Shown: positions 33,669-42,643, counted from the first letter of the stretch. The stretch is 64,000 nt of DNA from Neobacillus mesonae (GCF_001636315.1 NZ_KV440949.1:4296084-4360083); one strand, 5' to 3'. Made by a program: numbers and translations. The notes: generated by a model not told the origin, from the letters alone.

Positions 33669-34838
33669 TTATTTGGTGCAAAGGGAAATGGCTTCGTTAA
33701 ACCGCGCCGTTGCCTTGCTGGAATCAACATGAACCCCAAGCTCGTTCATTGTTTCACCAATCAAAACGATGGCTTTTTCGAGCATTTGTGCAGTTGTATT
33801 CCCCATATGGCCAATCCGGAATGCTTTGCCGGCTAAATGGGCAAGGGCTCCGGAAACGATCATCCCTTTTTCCGCTAGCGCAGCACGGAAAGCGGCATCA
33901 TTTAGTCCATCCGGGTAAAGAATACAGCTTAAGGTAGCAGCCGCTACGTCTTCTTCCGCCAAGGCCATCATTCCGTATTCTTTCAGAGCTGCCCTGACGC
34001 CTTTGCCGTATGCTTCATGGCGTTTGTACCGTTCGTCCATTCCCTCGGCAAGCACGAGCCTCATGCCTTCATCATAGGCATAAATGAGGTTCACAGGCGG
34101 TGTGGCAAAATATTTTGAAGGGTCGTTCATAATTGGAATCCAATTATAAATATCACAATAGTAGGCCGGTACACCCTTGATTTTCTGCCTTGCTGCCAAG
34201 GCCGATTGGTTAAAAGCAACAATGGCAAGCCCCGGTGGGACACCAATTGCTTTTTGTGAACCGGTAAGAATTACATCAATCTTATAGTCAGGAGCTCCAT
34301 ATGTTTTACTCATATCCTCTTCCATCGCGGCAGTTGCGCAGACACCATCTAGAATAACGAGGGCACCGTGTTCTTTAATGACAGGCACCAGGGCATCAAG
34401 ATCAGCAGCCACACCTGTTGAAGTATCGGCGTGTGTGATTGTAACCGCTTTAAATTCTCCTTCTGCCAGTCTCTTTTCAACTTCTTCAGGTGAAACTCGT
34501 TTACCCCACTCCGCTTGAAGGACTTCGACTTGAATGCCGAAGGCTTTGCCTAATTGGATAAAACGGTCGCCAAAATAGCCGTGGCTGATGACGAGCAGTT
34601 TTTCCCCGCTGCTGACAGTATTCACAAGCGCCATTTCCATTGCCAGTGTACCTGACCCGGAAATAACAAATACTTCGCCATCTGTCTTTAACATTTCTCT
34701 TGTTTTTTCAATTGCGCTTCGGTAAATAGCAACAAACCTTGAATCAGTATGACTTCTTGTTTCCTCAGCAAGGGCATCGTAGATAGAATCAACCACTGGT
34801 GTAGGCCCTGGAATAAGGAGCATTTCTGTATTCCTCAT
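33669..34838 (-). CDS. Class V aminotransferase (alanine/serine-glyoxylate type)
   Basis: A 389-residue PLP enzyme: LLIPGPTPV at the N-terminus, ISGSGTLAMEMAL for cofactor binding, LDGVCATAAMEED with the conserved Asp, and the PLP lysine in TGSQKAIGVPPGLA. These features fit alanine-glyoxylate or serine-pyruvate aminotransferases and the related ureidoglycine-glyoxylate transaminase PucG. No purine-degradation genes are nearby, so the exact amino donor is open. GGAGG precedes the ATG; the gene seems to be transcribed alone. Confidence 0.85.
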   Translation of the reverse strand: MRNTEMLLIPGPTPVVDSIYDALAEETRSHTDSRFVAIYRSAIEKTREMLKTDGEVFVISGSGTLAMEMALVNTVSSGEKLLVISHGYFGDRFIQLGKAFGIQVEVLQAEWGKRVSPEEVEKRLAEGEFKAVTITHADTSTGVAADLDALVPVIKEHGALVILDGVCATAAMEEDMSKTYGAPDYKIDVILTGSQKAIGVPPGLAIVAFNQSALAARQKIKGVPAYYCDIYNWIPIMNDPSKYFATPPVNLIYAYDEGMRLVLAEGMDERYKRHEAYGKGVRAALKEYGMMALAEEDVAAATLSCILYPDGLNDAAFRAALAEKGMIVSGALAHLAGKAFRIGHMGNTTAQMLEKAIVLIGETMNELGVHVDSSKATARFNEAISLCTK

Positions 34839-34997
34839 GATTAAATCCTCCTATCATATCGTTACACTATACGACTTCGATAATAAGCTTAAAAATCCTC
34901 TTTTATTTTTTTTGTTTTAGGAAATAAAACTATGGGTACCTTTATGAATATTGCAGGTTAAAATAACAAAATCTAAATTTTAACGGAGGTGAAATAA

Positions 34998-35360
34998 ATG
35001 AAGAAAATTTTATATGGAGCGATTTGCTGCATGTTTCTTGTTTCTCTGACAGCTTGTGGGGGCGGGACTGATAAAGATACGACGAAAGATAAAGACACCA
35101 CCACTAATAAAACAGAGCAGCAAGCCCCCGCACCTACGTCAGCTGATGGCGAAAAAGTGTATCAAGGAACATGTGCTGCATGTCACGGCGGTGATTTAAA
35201 AGGTGGCGTAGGTCCTAATCTAACCAAGATTGGCTCTGAGCTTTCAAAGGATGATATTTTAAATATTATTCACAAAGGTAAAGGACAAATGCCGGCACAA
35301 ACTCAGCTTTCAGACGCTGATGCCGATGCCGTCGCAACATGGCTGGCAGCAAAAAAATAA
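34998..35360 (+). CDS. cccB: Lipoprotein cytochrome c (c-551 type)
   Basis: A 120-residue c-type cytochrome: signal peptide with lipobox LTAC, a Lys/Thr/Asp-rich linker, the haem motif CAACH, and the distal Met in [13 protein letters not shown]. Anchored by lipid on the outer face of the membrane, it would carry electrons to a terminal oxidase. Size and layout match Bacillus CccB. GGAGGTG precedes the ATG and a terminator follows, so it forms its own unit. Confidence 0.88.
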   Translation: MKKILYGAICCMFLVSLTACGGGTDKDTTKDKDTTTNKTEQQAPAPTSADGEKVYQGTCAACHGGDLKGGVGPNLTKIGSELSKDDILNIIHKGKGQMPAQTQLSDADADAVATWLAAKK

Positions 35361-35365
35361 TAAAA

Positions 35366-35407
35366 CAAAAAACCAGAATGGATTTCAATATCCATCTGGT
35401 TTTTTGT
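35366..35407 (+). terminator. Terminator of the cytochrome c gene
   Basis: ACCAGA-A-TGGAT pairs with ATCCA-TCTGGT and runs into TTTTTTG. Confidence 0.9.
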
Positions 35408-35480
35408 TGAACGGGGACGGTTCTTCTGTTTCATCAAATTCCGCAAGAATAATCGTGACAAGGGAAACGTATTTCGGCAC

Positions 35481-35500
35481 TATATGACATTTGTCATATA
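35481..35500. promoter_or_regulatory. DesR operator of the des operon
   Basis: TATATGACATTTGTCATATA is a 20-bp perfect palindrome apart from the central TT, and a second imperfect copy with TATGACA and TATGAC half-sites follows at 35504-35520. Tandem sites of this TGACA type bind phosphorylated DesR in Bacillus subtilis. They lie directly upstream of a TATAAT (35544-35549) with no good -35 box, as expected for an activated promoter. Confidence 0.75.
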
Positions 35501-35543
35501 TATGCTATGACATGTATGACTAAAAATCATGTTTTTATTTCTA

Positions 35544-35549
35544 TATAAT
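35544..35549 (+). promoter_or_regulatory. -10 box of the des promoter
   Basis: TATAAT, 38 bases before the des ATG; no convincing -35 hexamer at 17-18 bases, in keeping with dependence on DesR. Confidence 0.6.
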
Positions 35550-35586
35550 TTGAGATATCAATAAAAGAAAGGGATTTCAAAACAAG

Positions 35587-36597
35587 ATGGAAAAACAAAA
35601 AATTTTGCGAAAACAGATGACCCCTTACGAGAAGTCGGATCGTTTAGCCAGTGTATGGCAGATATTAAATACAATTGTGCCTTTTTTTCTCCTATGGATT
35701 TTAAGTTATAAAAGTCTTTCGATATCTTACACGCTTTCATTAGCTCTGGGTGTTATTGCGGCAGGATTTTTAGTTCGAACCTTTATCATTTTTCATGATT
35801 GCTGTCACTATTCTTTCTTTAAAAATCGAAATGCCAACAAAATTCTTGGAACGCTGACCGGTATATTAACAATGTTCCCTTTTAGTCAATGGCAGCATGA
35901 TCATTCTGTTCACCATGCAACAAGCAGTAATCTTGATAAACGAGGGACTGGAGATATTTGGTTTCTGACGGTCGATGAGTATATGGCAGCATCCACATGG
36001 AAGAAGCTGCAATATCGATTGTACCGTAATCCTCTTGTTATGTTTGTTCTTGGTCCGATTTATGTCTTTCTTATCAAAAACCGGTTTAACCGAAAAGGAG
36101 CAAGGCTGAAGGAACGTCTAAACACGTACCTAATCAACATAGCCATTGCGGTTATTATTGGTGTACTATGCTGGACGATTGGCTGGAAAGCGTTACTATT
36201 AGTACAGGGTCCGATATTCTGGATTGCCGGAGCGGCTGGGATTTGGTTATTTTATATTCAACATACGTTTGAAGATTCTTATTTTGAAGAAGATAAAGAA
36301 TGGGAATATGTCAGAGCTGCTGTGGAAGGAAGCTCGTTTTATAAACTTCCAAAGCTGCTACAATGGCTGACAGGTAATATCGGTTACCACCATGTGCACC
36401 ATTTAAGTCCAAGAGTGCCGAATTATAAGCTTGAAGAAGCGCATAATAATACACCGCCATTGCAAAATGTACCGACAATTACCTTAAAAACGAGCTTAAG
36501 CTCATTGAAGTTCCACCTATGGGATGAACAGCAAAAAAAGTTTATCAGGTTTAAAGATGTTGGATTTTCCGTTAAAATAAATAGTGTGAAGGGATAA
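35587..36597 (+). CDS. des: Membrane fatty-acid desaturase (Des)
   Basis: Des inserts a cis double bond into membrane phospholipid acyl chains at low temperature. The 336-residue protein has four main hydrophobic helices and the three histidine boxes that bind the di-iron centre: HDCCH, HSVHH and HHVHH. Directly downstream are desK and desR, as in Bacillus subtilis, and the operator upstream fits DesR control. The likely product is a delta-5 unsaturated fatty acid, based on the Bacillus homologue. Confidence 0.95.
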   Translation: MEKQKILRKQMTPYEKSDRLASVWQILNTIVPFFLLWILSYKSLSISYTLSLALGVIAAGFLVRTFIIFHDCCHYSFFKNRNANKILGTLTGILTMFPFSQWQHDHSVHHATSSNLDKRGTGDIWFLTVDEYMAASTWKKLQYRLYRNPLVMFVLGPIYVFLIKNRFNRKGARLKERLNTYLINIAIAVIIGVLCWTIGWKALLLVQGPIFWIAGAAGIWLFYIQHTFEDSYFEEDKEWEYVRAAVEGSSFYKLPKLLQWLTGNIGYHHVHHLSPRVPNYKLEEAHNNTPPLQNVPTITLKTSLSSLKFHLWDEQQKKFIRFKDVGFSVKINSVKG

Positions 36598-36635
36598 TTC
36601 AACCTGTAACGGTTAGCGGGATGAAGGGGATTCAT

Positions 36636-37787
36636 GTGAAAAGAGATGCGACGACAAAATTAAAAAAGTATATTACATTTCAAAAAAGCAACGGAATCGC
36701 TCCATATATATGGACGGTTCTTTGTATTTTACCTTTTTACTTTATCTTTCAAGCGCCGTCTACACTCCAAATTGTACTCGGAATTTTGCTTACATTAGCC
36801 TTCTTTATCCTTTATCGTATCGCTTTTATTTCAAAAGGCTGGCCTGTCTATCTTTGGACTTTGATATTAATCGCAATATCCATCACAGCGACGAGCCTTT
36901 TTAGTTATGTTTACTTTGCATTTTTTCTAGCCTATTTCTTAGGCAATATAAAAGATCGAATTGCCTTTTTTACGCTTTATTTTATTCATTTACTCAGCAC
37001 ATCAGCATCCATCAATTATGGAATTGTGATGCATGAAAAAATTTTTTTACAGCAATTGCCGTTTATTATCATTATTTGGGTTAGTGTTATACTTCTTCCT
37101 TTTAGCATTTATAACCGTAAGGAGAGGGGACAGCTTGAGGAAAAGCTGGAGGATGCGAATAAACGGATTTCGGAGCTTGTAAAATTGGAAGAACGTCAGC
37201 GAATTGCCCGCGACCTTCATGACACTCTTGGACAGAAGCTCTCACTAATTGGCTTAAAATCGGATTTGGCCAGGAAACTGATTACAAAAGACCCTGACCA
37301 GGCAAGAAGTGAATTAAAGGATGTTCAGCAAACTGCCCGGACAGCACTAAGTGAGGTAAGAAAAATGGTTTCGTCGATGCGCGGCATACGCTTAAAGGAT
37401 GAGCTTGCACGCATCAAACAAATATTAAAAGCGGCGGAAATCAATTTGACGGTTGAAGGAGAATATTCCCCTAAAAATATTTCATTATTAACTGAAAATA
37501 TATTAAGTATGTGTTTAAAGGAAGCGGTAAACAACGTCGTTAAACACAGCGGGGCGGAAAATTGTAAGATTATCTTTGAACAATCTTGGAAGGAAGTCGT
37601 AATGAAGGTAATGGATGATGGGGAATTTATCGTTCAAAATGGAGAACCGGTAGAAGGGAATGGACTTACTGGAATGAGAGAGCGGCTGGAATTCATCAAT
37701 GGCAGTCTAGAACTTTATACCAATAAAGGAACCGCATTAATCATAAAAGTACCACATGATGTCAAACCGGGTGAGAAGGAGGGCTGA
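36636..37787 (+). CDS. desK: Thermosensor histidine kinase DesK
   Basis: DesK senses membrane thickness and order on cooling. The N-terminal 150 residues form about four or five hydrophobic helices. A cytoplasmic coiled-coil helix (EEKLEDANKRISELVKLEE) leads to the HisKA_3 domain with the phosphorylated His in ARDLHDTLGQKLS, then a short ATPase domain with CLKEAVNNVVKHS and GNGLTGMRERLEF. The GTG at 36636 was chosen since AAGGGGA lies five bases upstream; an ATG at 36621 overlaps it. It overlaps no neighbour but is 3 bases from desR. Confidence 0.93.
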   Translation: MKRDATTKLKKYITFQKSNGIAPYIWTVLCILPFYFIFQAPSTLQIVLGILLTLAFFILYRIAFISKGWPVYLWTLILIAISITATSLFSYVYFAFFLAYFLGNIKDRIAFFTLYFIHLLSTSASINYGIVMHEKIFLQQLPFIIIIWVSVILLPFSIYNRKERGQLEEKLEDANKRISELVKLEERQRIARDLHDTLGQKLSLIGLKSDLARKLITKDPDQARSELKDVQQTARTALSEVRKMVSSMRGIRLKDELARIKQILKAAEINLTVEGEYSPKNISLLTENILSMCLKEAVNNVVKHSGAENCKIIFEQSWKEVVMKVMDDGEFIVQNGEPVEGNGLTGMRERLEFINGSLELYTNKGTALIIKVPHDVKPGEKEG

Positions 37788-37790
37788 AAC

Positions 37791-38390
37791 TTGATTAGAA
37801 TAGTGATTGCTGAGGATCAGCAAATGCTCCTTGGGGCGTTTGGTTCGCTGCTCAATTTGGAGGAGGATATGGAGGTCGTCGGTCAGGCGACAAATGGTGA
37901 AGAGGCTGTATCTCTTGTAAAAAAGCTTCAGCCCGATATCTGTATCATGGATATTGAAATGCCGGGAAAGACCGGACTTGAAGCTGCCGAAGAACTAAAA
38001 GGGTTAGGGTGTAAACTAATTATCCTTACTACCTTCGCTCGTTCAGGATATTTTCAGCGTGCCTTAAAAGCAGGGGTAAGCGGTTATTTATTAAAGGACA
38101 GCCCCAGCGATGAACTGGCAAAAGCCATTCGAAGTGTGATGGGAGGAAGACGCATCTATGCACCTGAATTAATGGACGATGTTTACGGAGAAGGAAATCC
38201 ATTAACAGACAGGGAAAAAGAGGTGCTCGAACTAATTGCAGACGGAAAAAACACTAAAGAAATTGCCGAGGAGCTTAGTATTAAAACTGGTACCGTCCGC
38301 AACTATATCTCTGTCATCCTTGATAAACTTGAAGTGAAAAATCGCATAGAAGCGATCACTCAATTTAAAGAAAAAGGCTGGTTTAAATGA
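37791..38390 (+). CDS. desR: Response regulator DesR
   Basis: A 199-residue NarL/FixJ-type regulator: acidic pocket IAEDQQM, phosphorylated Asp in CIMDIEMPG, Lys in YLLKDSPSD, and a C-terminal LuxR-type helix-turn-helix (LTDREKEVLELIADGKNTKEI is the recognition region). Phosphorylated by DesK, it activates des through the palindrome at 35481-35500. Translation starts at TTG 37791, 9 bases after AAGGAGG. A terminator follows the stop. Confidence 0.94.
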   Translation: MIRIVIAEDQQMLLGAFGSLLNLEEDMEVVGQATNGEEAVSLVKKLQPDICIMDIEMPGKTGLEAAEELKGLGCKLIILTTFARSGYFQRALKAGVSGYLLKDSPSDELAKAIRSVMGGRRIYAPELMDDVYGEGNPLTDREKEVLELIADGKNTKEIAEELSIKTGTVRNYISVILDKLEVKNRIEAITQFKEKGWFK

Positions 38391-38435
38391 GAAGTGTTTT
38401 ATACGGTCACAGGCACCGCCAAAAACACTTCTTTT
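38390..38435. terminator. Bidirectional terminator after desR
   Basis: AGAAGTGTTTT / AAAACACTTCT stem with T-tracts on both sides, between convergent genes. Confidence 0.85.
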
Positions 38436-38436
38436 A

Positions 38437-39282
38437 CTATTCAGCTGCCATTTGACTTTTTTCCATAAATCCTTTTATATATTCAAAAATCTCCATAGGC
38501 CGTTCCTCAGGGAGTGCATGACCGGTTTCTCTTATAACAATTAGTTCGGAATTTCTTAAATCCTGTTTTAGTTTTTCACCAAACTTCAGCGGTATTGATT
38601 TATCGTGATCACCCCAAATCAATAAACATGGAGTTTGGATTTGGTTAAGAATTTTTCGGGGAAGATCACCTTCACGGTCACGAATCATTCTTGTTAACGC
38701 CATAAATATTTCATCCTTCAGAAAAGGCTCCATGTAGCCATTAATCATCTCCTCATTAATAATCGAATGATTATATAGCGCATCTTGCAAATTCCTTTTT
38801 ACCCCAGTTCTAGCAAACCAATATTTTACAAACCGGTGGAAATATGGAAGGTAGCTTGTGAGAACCAGCGGCATTTTTGCCCGTTTCAAATAGGCTGAAC
38901 TGCAGAGCAAAATGGCTTTATCGGCGATTTCCTGTCTCATATGCAAAATATTTAAGACGATTTGCCCCCCCATGGAATGTCCGATAAACACCATTTTCTT
39001 AAGTCCAAATAATTCGGTTAATTTAATCACCGTTTCCGCTAAATTTTTATATGAGTAAACATAACGATTCGACTTAGCGCTTTTTCCGAATGGCGGAAGA
39101 TCAACCGACAGAACCTGATAATCTTTTTTTAGTAAAGAAATCAAATGACGGTAGGTAAATGTTGATGAAAGAAAACCATGCAATAGGACAAAGGTTTTGT
39201 CGGATGATTGATTAGGGTAAAATTCATAATAAACATTTGTGTCATTTACCGGTTTATAGCCAGTCAATACATCTTGTTCCAT
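38437..39282 (-). CDS. Alpha/beta hydrolase
   Basis: A 281-residue hydrolase with the fold landmarks LLHGFLSSTFTYRHL (oxyanion region), GHSMGGQIVLN (nucleophile Ser), WGDHDKSIP (Asp) and ETGHALPEERP (His). No membrane segment or signal is seen, so it is cytoplasmic. It resembles general esterases and haloperoxidase-like hydrolases; the substrate cannot be predicted. It is transcribed alone, convergent with desR. Confidence 0.88.
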   Translation of the reverse strand: MEQDVLTGYKPVNDTNVYYEFYPNQSSDKTFVLLHGFLSSTFTYRHLISLLKKDYQVLSVDLPPFGKSAKSNRYVYSYKNLAETVIKLTELFGLKKMVFIGHSMGGQIVLNILHMRQEIADKAILLCSSAYLKRAKMPLVLTSYLPYFHRFVKYWFARTGVKRNLQDALYNHSIINEEMINGYMEPFLKDEIFMALTRMIRDREGDLPRKILNQIQTPCLLIWGDHDKSIPLKFGEKLKQDLRNSELIVIRETGHALPEERPMEIFEYIKGFMEKSQMAAE

Positions 39283-39488
39283 TATTCCTTCACTCCTAGT
39301 CCTTCAATAAATAGATGAATTTAATGTTCCCAAATTGTTTTTTCTTACACCATCCTAATGATGGAAAGCAGTTGCAGGAAAAAGTAAACGGAATTTCCAA
39401 AAAAATTTTTTCAAAAAATCAAACAAAATGTTTGAATTGTTTGAAAACTACTAGTATAATTAAAAAAAGCTCAAGGAGTTGATTCCGA

Positions 39489-39683
39489 ATGGAAAAGAAG
39501 TTACTTCGTTCACCACAACAGCCAAATGAGTACACAGATTCCGAGTTTGCCGAGATGATTTTAAATCATGCCCTTGTGCAGTTTAAAAGGGAGAAACTCC
39601 TAAAAGAAATCGACCTGACATTAGAAGAGGGCGATAAAGAATTGTTCCTTCAATTAACTGAGGAACTAAAGAAAATTTCTTAA
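39489..39683 (+). CDS. IDEAL-domain protein
   Basis: A 64-residue soluble protein whose second half (LLKEIDLTLEEGDKELFLQL) matches the IDEAL domain, a short helical motif found in Bacillus proteins such as YpiB and ComK-adaptor-like proteins. The motif mediates protein-protein contacts, including with Clp-type partners in other proteins; for this one the role is unknown. AAGGAG precedes the ATG, and a strong terminator follows. Confidence 0.8.
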   Translation: MEKKLLRSPQQPNEYTDSEFAEMILNHALVQFKREKLLKEIDLTLEEGDKELFLQLTEELKKIS

Positions 39684-39713
39684 GACAGCAGTCACTTTGA
39701 CCTTACTCAATTA

Positions 39714-39743
39714 AGCAGCCCCGTCTCATTGGACGGGGCTGCT
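39714..39743. terminator. Bidirectional terminator
   Basis: A 12-bp stem (AGCAGCCCCGTC / GACGGGGCTGCT) between the IDEAL gene and the convergent membrane-protein gene. Confidence 0.85.
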
Positions 39744-39778
39744 CTGCCTTTTCATCTTTTTTCAGAATAATATTCTGA

Positions 39779-40417
39779 CTATATCACAATGCCTTCCTGA
39801 GTTTTGTTTTTCTTTTTTTGTAAAAATTCCACCAACGCCCTGAAGACTTTCAATGATCGTTGGAAGACAGGACTTTGAATAAATGTATAAACGAAAGTCG
39901 CAATGAACACAGGTCCTCCCAATAAAAATCCGATGATTAACACAAGGCTTTCAACAATGATTCGGGCATTGCTGACCGAAAGTTTTGTTTTATCGGATAT
40001 AGACAGCATAAAACCATCCCGGGGTCCAGCACCGATTCCGGCTGCAACATACATTCCCCCGCCAATGCCTGTAATCACAATGGCCGAGAGCAGGATTAAA
40101 TAGTCAATCCACGAATTCGTCGCCTTTGGTAATAAATCGAGCCAAAGAAAAAAGTCCATAATAGGTCCAATCAGCAGCGCATTTAAGAACGTTCCAATAT
40201 TAATATACCGCCGGTCAATTAATAAGGATATGATAATGAGAACCAAACCGCATACAACACCCCAGGTGCCGATGGTTAATCCAAAATGTTGGTAAAGAGC
40301 CACATTAAGAACTTCCCATGGGTGCAGGCCCACATATTTCACTTTTATGGCAATAGCGTTTCCTAAGCCAAAAAAGGTTAACCCCATAAAAAATAATACA
40401 TATCTATACAGTTTCAA
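39779..40417 (-). CDS. YczE/YyaS/YitT-type membrane protein
   Basis: A 212-residue integral membrane protein with about five helices: FMGLTFFGLGNAIAIK at the N-terminus and IGAGPRDGFMLSISDKT in the middle are typical of the YczE/YyaS group. YczE in Bacillus subtilis affects surfactin and antibiotic production in an undefined way. There is no catalytic motif. GGAGG precedes the ATG. It is transcribed alone. Confidence 0.8.
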   Translation of the reverse strand: MKLYRYVLFFMGLTFFGLGNAIAIKVKYVGLHPWEVLNVALYQHFGLTIGTWGVVCGLVLIIISLLIDRRYINIGTFLNALLIGPIMDFFLWLDLLPKATNSWIDYLILLSAIVITGIGGGMYVAAGIGAGPRDGFMLSISDKTKLSVSNARIIVESLVLIIGFLLGGPVFIATFVYTFIQSPVFQRSLKVFRALVEFLQKKKNKTQEGIVI

Positions 40418-40583
40418 CTATGCAACCTCCAGTAAACGTATATACTTATCTGAATTTTCAAATCCATTTTATAATCTTAAAATATGCTTTCAAAATAATC
40501 AATGGTAAATTTACGATGCGGGATTTATTCTAATGGATAAAAGAGATTTCCTTCTATAATTCTCTTGCCTTTCATATCCTGTT

Positions 40584-40615
40584 AAAAAGACTTCCTTATT
40601 AGAGAAGGTCTTTTT
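40584..40615 (+). terminator. Terminator-like hairpin in the leader of the SRPBCC gene
   Basis: AAAAAGAC / GTCTTTTT with inner TTC/GAA pairing, followed by T's. It ends 26 bases before the ATG at 40641, and no gene on this strand lies upstream within 200 bases. A TATAAT at 40554-40559 lies 25 bases before it, so a very short RNA or an attenuated leader is possible. Confidence 0.5.
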
Positions 40616-40640
40616 ATCCTGATATGGAAAGAGGGAAACT

Positions 40641-41093
40641 ATGCCAAGCGGAATGCATCAAGTTGAATTTGATCTGCCTATTGAAGATATTTGGAATTTC
40701 GTGAAGGATATGGACAATTGGGCTCCTCTTGTCCCTAATTATATCTACCATGAAAAATTAACCGATCGAATGTCCACCTGGGAATTTAAAAGCGACATTG
40801 GTATTATGAAAAAGAAAATTAGTCTAATCATTGATATAAAGGAGTGGCTCGAGCCAACCAGAGTGAGTTTTGAGTTGAAGGGGAAGAGTGAAAAATATGG
40901 TGGGGAAGGCTATTTTGAAGCAAAGCCGATAAATTTGAATCGAACTAAGCTTACTGGGTTTTTAGAGGTAATTGCGATTGGAAAAATGTCGAATGCCGTT
41001 AATTCAAAGCTAGAAACAGCCCTTCCAAAAGCAATAGAGGAAATGTCACTGGCAATCTGTTCAAAGCTTGGAGAATTAAAGCGTGTAAAATAA
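40641..41093 (+). CDS. SRPBCC-family protein (CoxG-like)
   Basis: A 150-residue protein of the START/Bet v1 ligand-binding fold: it begins HQVEFDLPIEDIWNFVKDMDN, the characteristic first strand and helix, and ends with a long C-terminal helix. It resembles CO dehydrogenase subunit G, but no CO dehydrogenase genes are near, so it probably binds a hydrophobic ligand or membrane in another role. GAGGGAAA precedes the ATG. A terminator follows. Confidence 0.75.
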   Translation: MPSGMHQVEFDLPIEDIWNFVKDMDNWAPLVPNYIYHEKLTDRMSTWEFKSDIGIMKKKISLIIDIKEWLEPTRVSFELKGKSEKYGGEGYFEAKPINLNRTKLTGFLEVIAIGKMSNAVNSKLETALPKAIEEMSLAICSKLGELKRVK

Positions 41094-41102
41094 TATGAAA
41101 AG

Positions 41103-41131
41103 AAGCCCAACAATAATAATTGCTGGGTTTT
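41103..41131 (+). terminator. Terminator of the SRPBCC gene
   Basis: AAGCCCA-CAAT pairs with ATTG-TGGGTTT and runs into T's. Confidence 0.8.
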
Positions 41132-41203
41132 TGTTTTTGTTATTGGATAAAATCTACTTTGTATTGGCAAAATAAGGTGACAAATTTATTGGGGATGTTT
41201 TTC

Positions 41204-41446
41204 ATGGTTACATTGGCTTATTTTATACTGACTGTTCTTTTAACGTTGTTAATCGCCTTTTTTGATACAAGAATATTTGAATATTCATATGTGGAAGCGC
41301 TAAGAAATCTTTTCTTCACTGAAATTGCTGCCGGTAAATATATCGTGTTCGCGGGATTACTAGTTGGACTAATGATCAGTATGATTATTGATGTAAGAAT
41401 CTTTTTATCGAAGAAAAATATTAAGACAAACGGGAACCAAGCATAG
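41204..41446 (+). CDS. Small two-helix protein, probable germinant-receptor D-type subunit
   Basis: An 80-residue protein with two hydrophobic helices (TLAYFILTVLLTLLIAFF and YIVFAGLLVGLMISMII) joined by a polar loop. The ATG at 41204 follows GGGG by 9 bases; the frame is open upstream to 41120 but without a site. It ends 2 bases before a GerAB-type permease gene. Germinant-receptor operons of bacilli often include such a two-helix D gene, so that role is inferred from context; similarity alone would not show it. Confidence 0.65.
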   Translation: MVTLAYFILTVLLTLLIAFFDTRIFEYSYVEALRNLFFTEIAAGKYIVFAGLLVGLMISMIIDVRIFLSKKNIKTNGNQA

Positions 41447-41448
41447 TT

Positions 41449-42489
41449 ATGGAAAAGGAAAATATTTCTCTTAGCCAGCTGTTAACATTGTTAGTCAACT
41501 TTCTTTTAGGCAGTGCTATAGTTGTCGGGATTGGCGGAAATGCAAAAAATGATGCCTGGATTGCCATTTGTATTGCCGCCTTGCTGGGAATTGGCATCAT
41601 GATGTTTTATCACTATATGATGGCTCGTTTGCCAGAAAGTAATTGGTTTCAATTACTTGAATTTTGTTTTGGAAGAAAGATTTCTATCGTTTTCGGTTTC
41701 TTATATGTTGTTTACTTCTTATATATTACCAGCAGGGTAGTGCGGGATTTTGGGGAATTAATTACCTCAGCTATTATGCCGCATACACCCATTGAGGTTA
41801 TTTCCGTTACCTTTTCTCTTTTGATGGGTTATGTTGTTTATTTAGGTCTTGAAGTGCTGGCAAGGACATCGGAAATTTTCACGCCCTATCTGATGATTTT
41901 TTTTATTCTGCTGACCATTTTTTTATTTGTTAGCGGTAATACCGAATTTCAACAAATCCAGCCGATTCTTCGCGAAGGCTGGAACCCGATTTTAGCAACG
42001 GCCTTTAAGGATTTGGCATTTTTTCCATACGGGGAATTGATTGCCTTTACGGTAATTCTTACATATGTGACCAATAAGAAATACAGCATGAAGGTTTCAC
42101 TGCTTGGAGTAGCAGCCGCTTCTTTCCTGCTTATCGCTTCTGCCCTTTTAATGTTAATGACGCTGGGGGTAGATTCGATTGTGCGTTCCAATTTTCCTCT
42201 GTTAAGCGCCGCCCGGAATGTTTCAATTGGTAACTTTATCGAACGAATCGATGCGCTTGCGGTTTTTATTATGATGCTGGGAATTTTTGTGAAGGGATCT
42301 GTTTTTTTATTTGGCGGGTTGAAGGGGCTGGAGTACATCTTTCGTCTTCCATTCCGCTATTTTGCTGTCCCGCAATCACTATTAGTGTCATTCTTTTCTG
42401 TTTTATATGCCATTGTTGATGTTCAGGTTAGAGTCAAGATCAGAAGATCAGGTATTCGTACAAAAAGCTTAATTAGTAATGAAAAATGA
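41449..42489 (+). CDS. GerAB-type spore germination permease
   Basis: A 346-residue membrane protein of the amino-acid/polyamine transporter superfamily (spore permease branch), with about ten helices. It starts ISLSQLLTLLVNFLLGSAIVVGIGG, a typical first helix, and the middle has the usual short loops. B subunits bind germinants in the GerA receptor. Here neither an A-type nor a C-type subunit gene is adjacent, so it is an orphan B subunit, coupled by 2 bases to the small gene before it. A terminator follows. Confidence 0.85.
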   Translation: MEKENISLSQLLTLLVNFLLGSAIVVGIGGNAKNDAWIAICIAALLGIGIMMFYHYMMARLPESNWFQLLEFCFGRKISIVFGFLYVVYFLYITSRVVRDFGELITSAIMPHTPIEVISVTFSLLMGYVVYLGLEVLARTSEIFTPYLMIFFILLTIFLFVSGNTEFQQIQPILREGWNPILATAFKDLAFFPYGELIAFTVILTYVTNKKYSMKVSLLGVAAASFLLIASALLMLMTLGVDSIVRSNFPLLSAARNVSIGNFIERIDALAVFIMMLGIFVKGSVFLFGGLKGLEYIFRLPFRYFAVPQSLLVSFFSVLYAIVDVQVRVKIRRSGIRTKSLISNEK

Positions 42490-42496
42490 GGAATAG

Positions 42497-42520
42497 CCGA
42501 AAAAGCAACTTTCGGTTTTT
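42497..42520 (+). terminator. Terminator of the germination permease gene
   Basis: CCGAAA / TTTCGG stem, seven-base loop, TTTTT tail. Confidence 0.8.
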
Positions 42521-42643
42521 AATCCTGCAGGGTACTTTGGCTAATTAGTAATTCGTTTTGACATGAAAGATGCCTATACCATCTATTCCGAATAGAATAT
42601 TCTAAAATAGGGTGATTTTTGGTTTATAGAAAGGGGGATAGAT

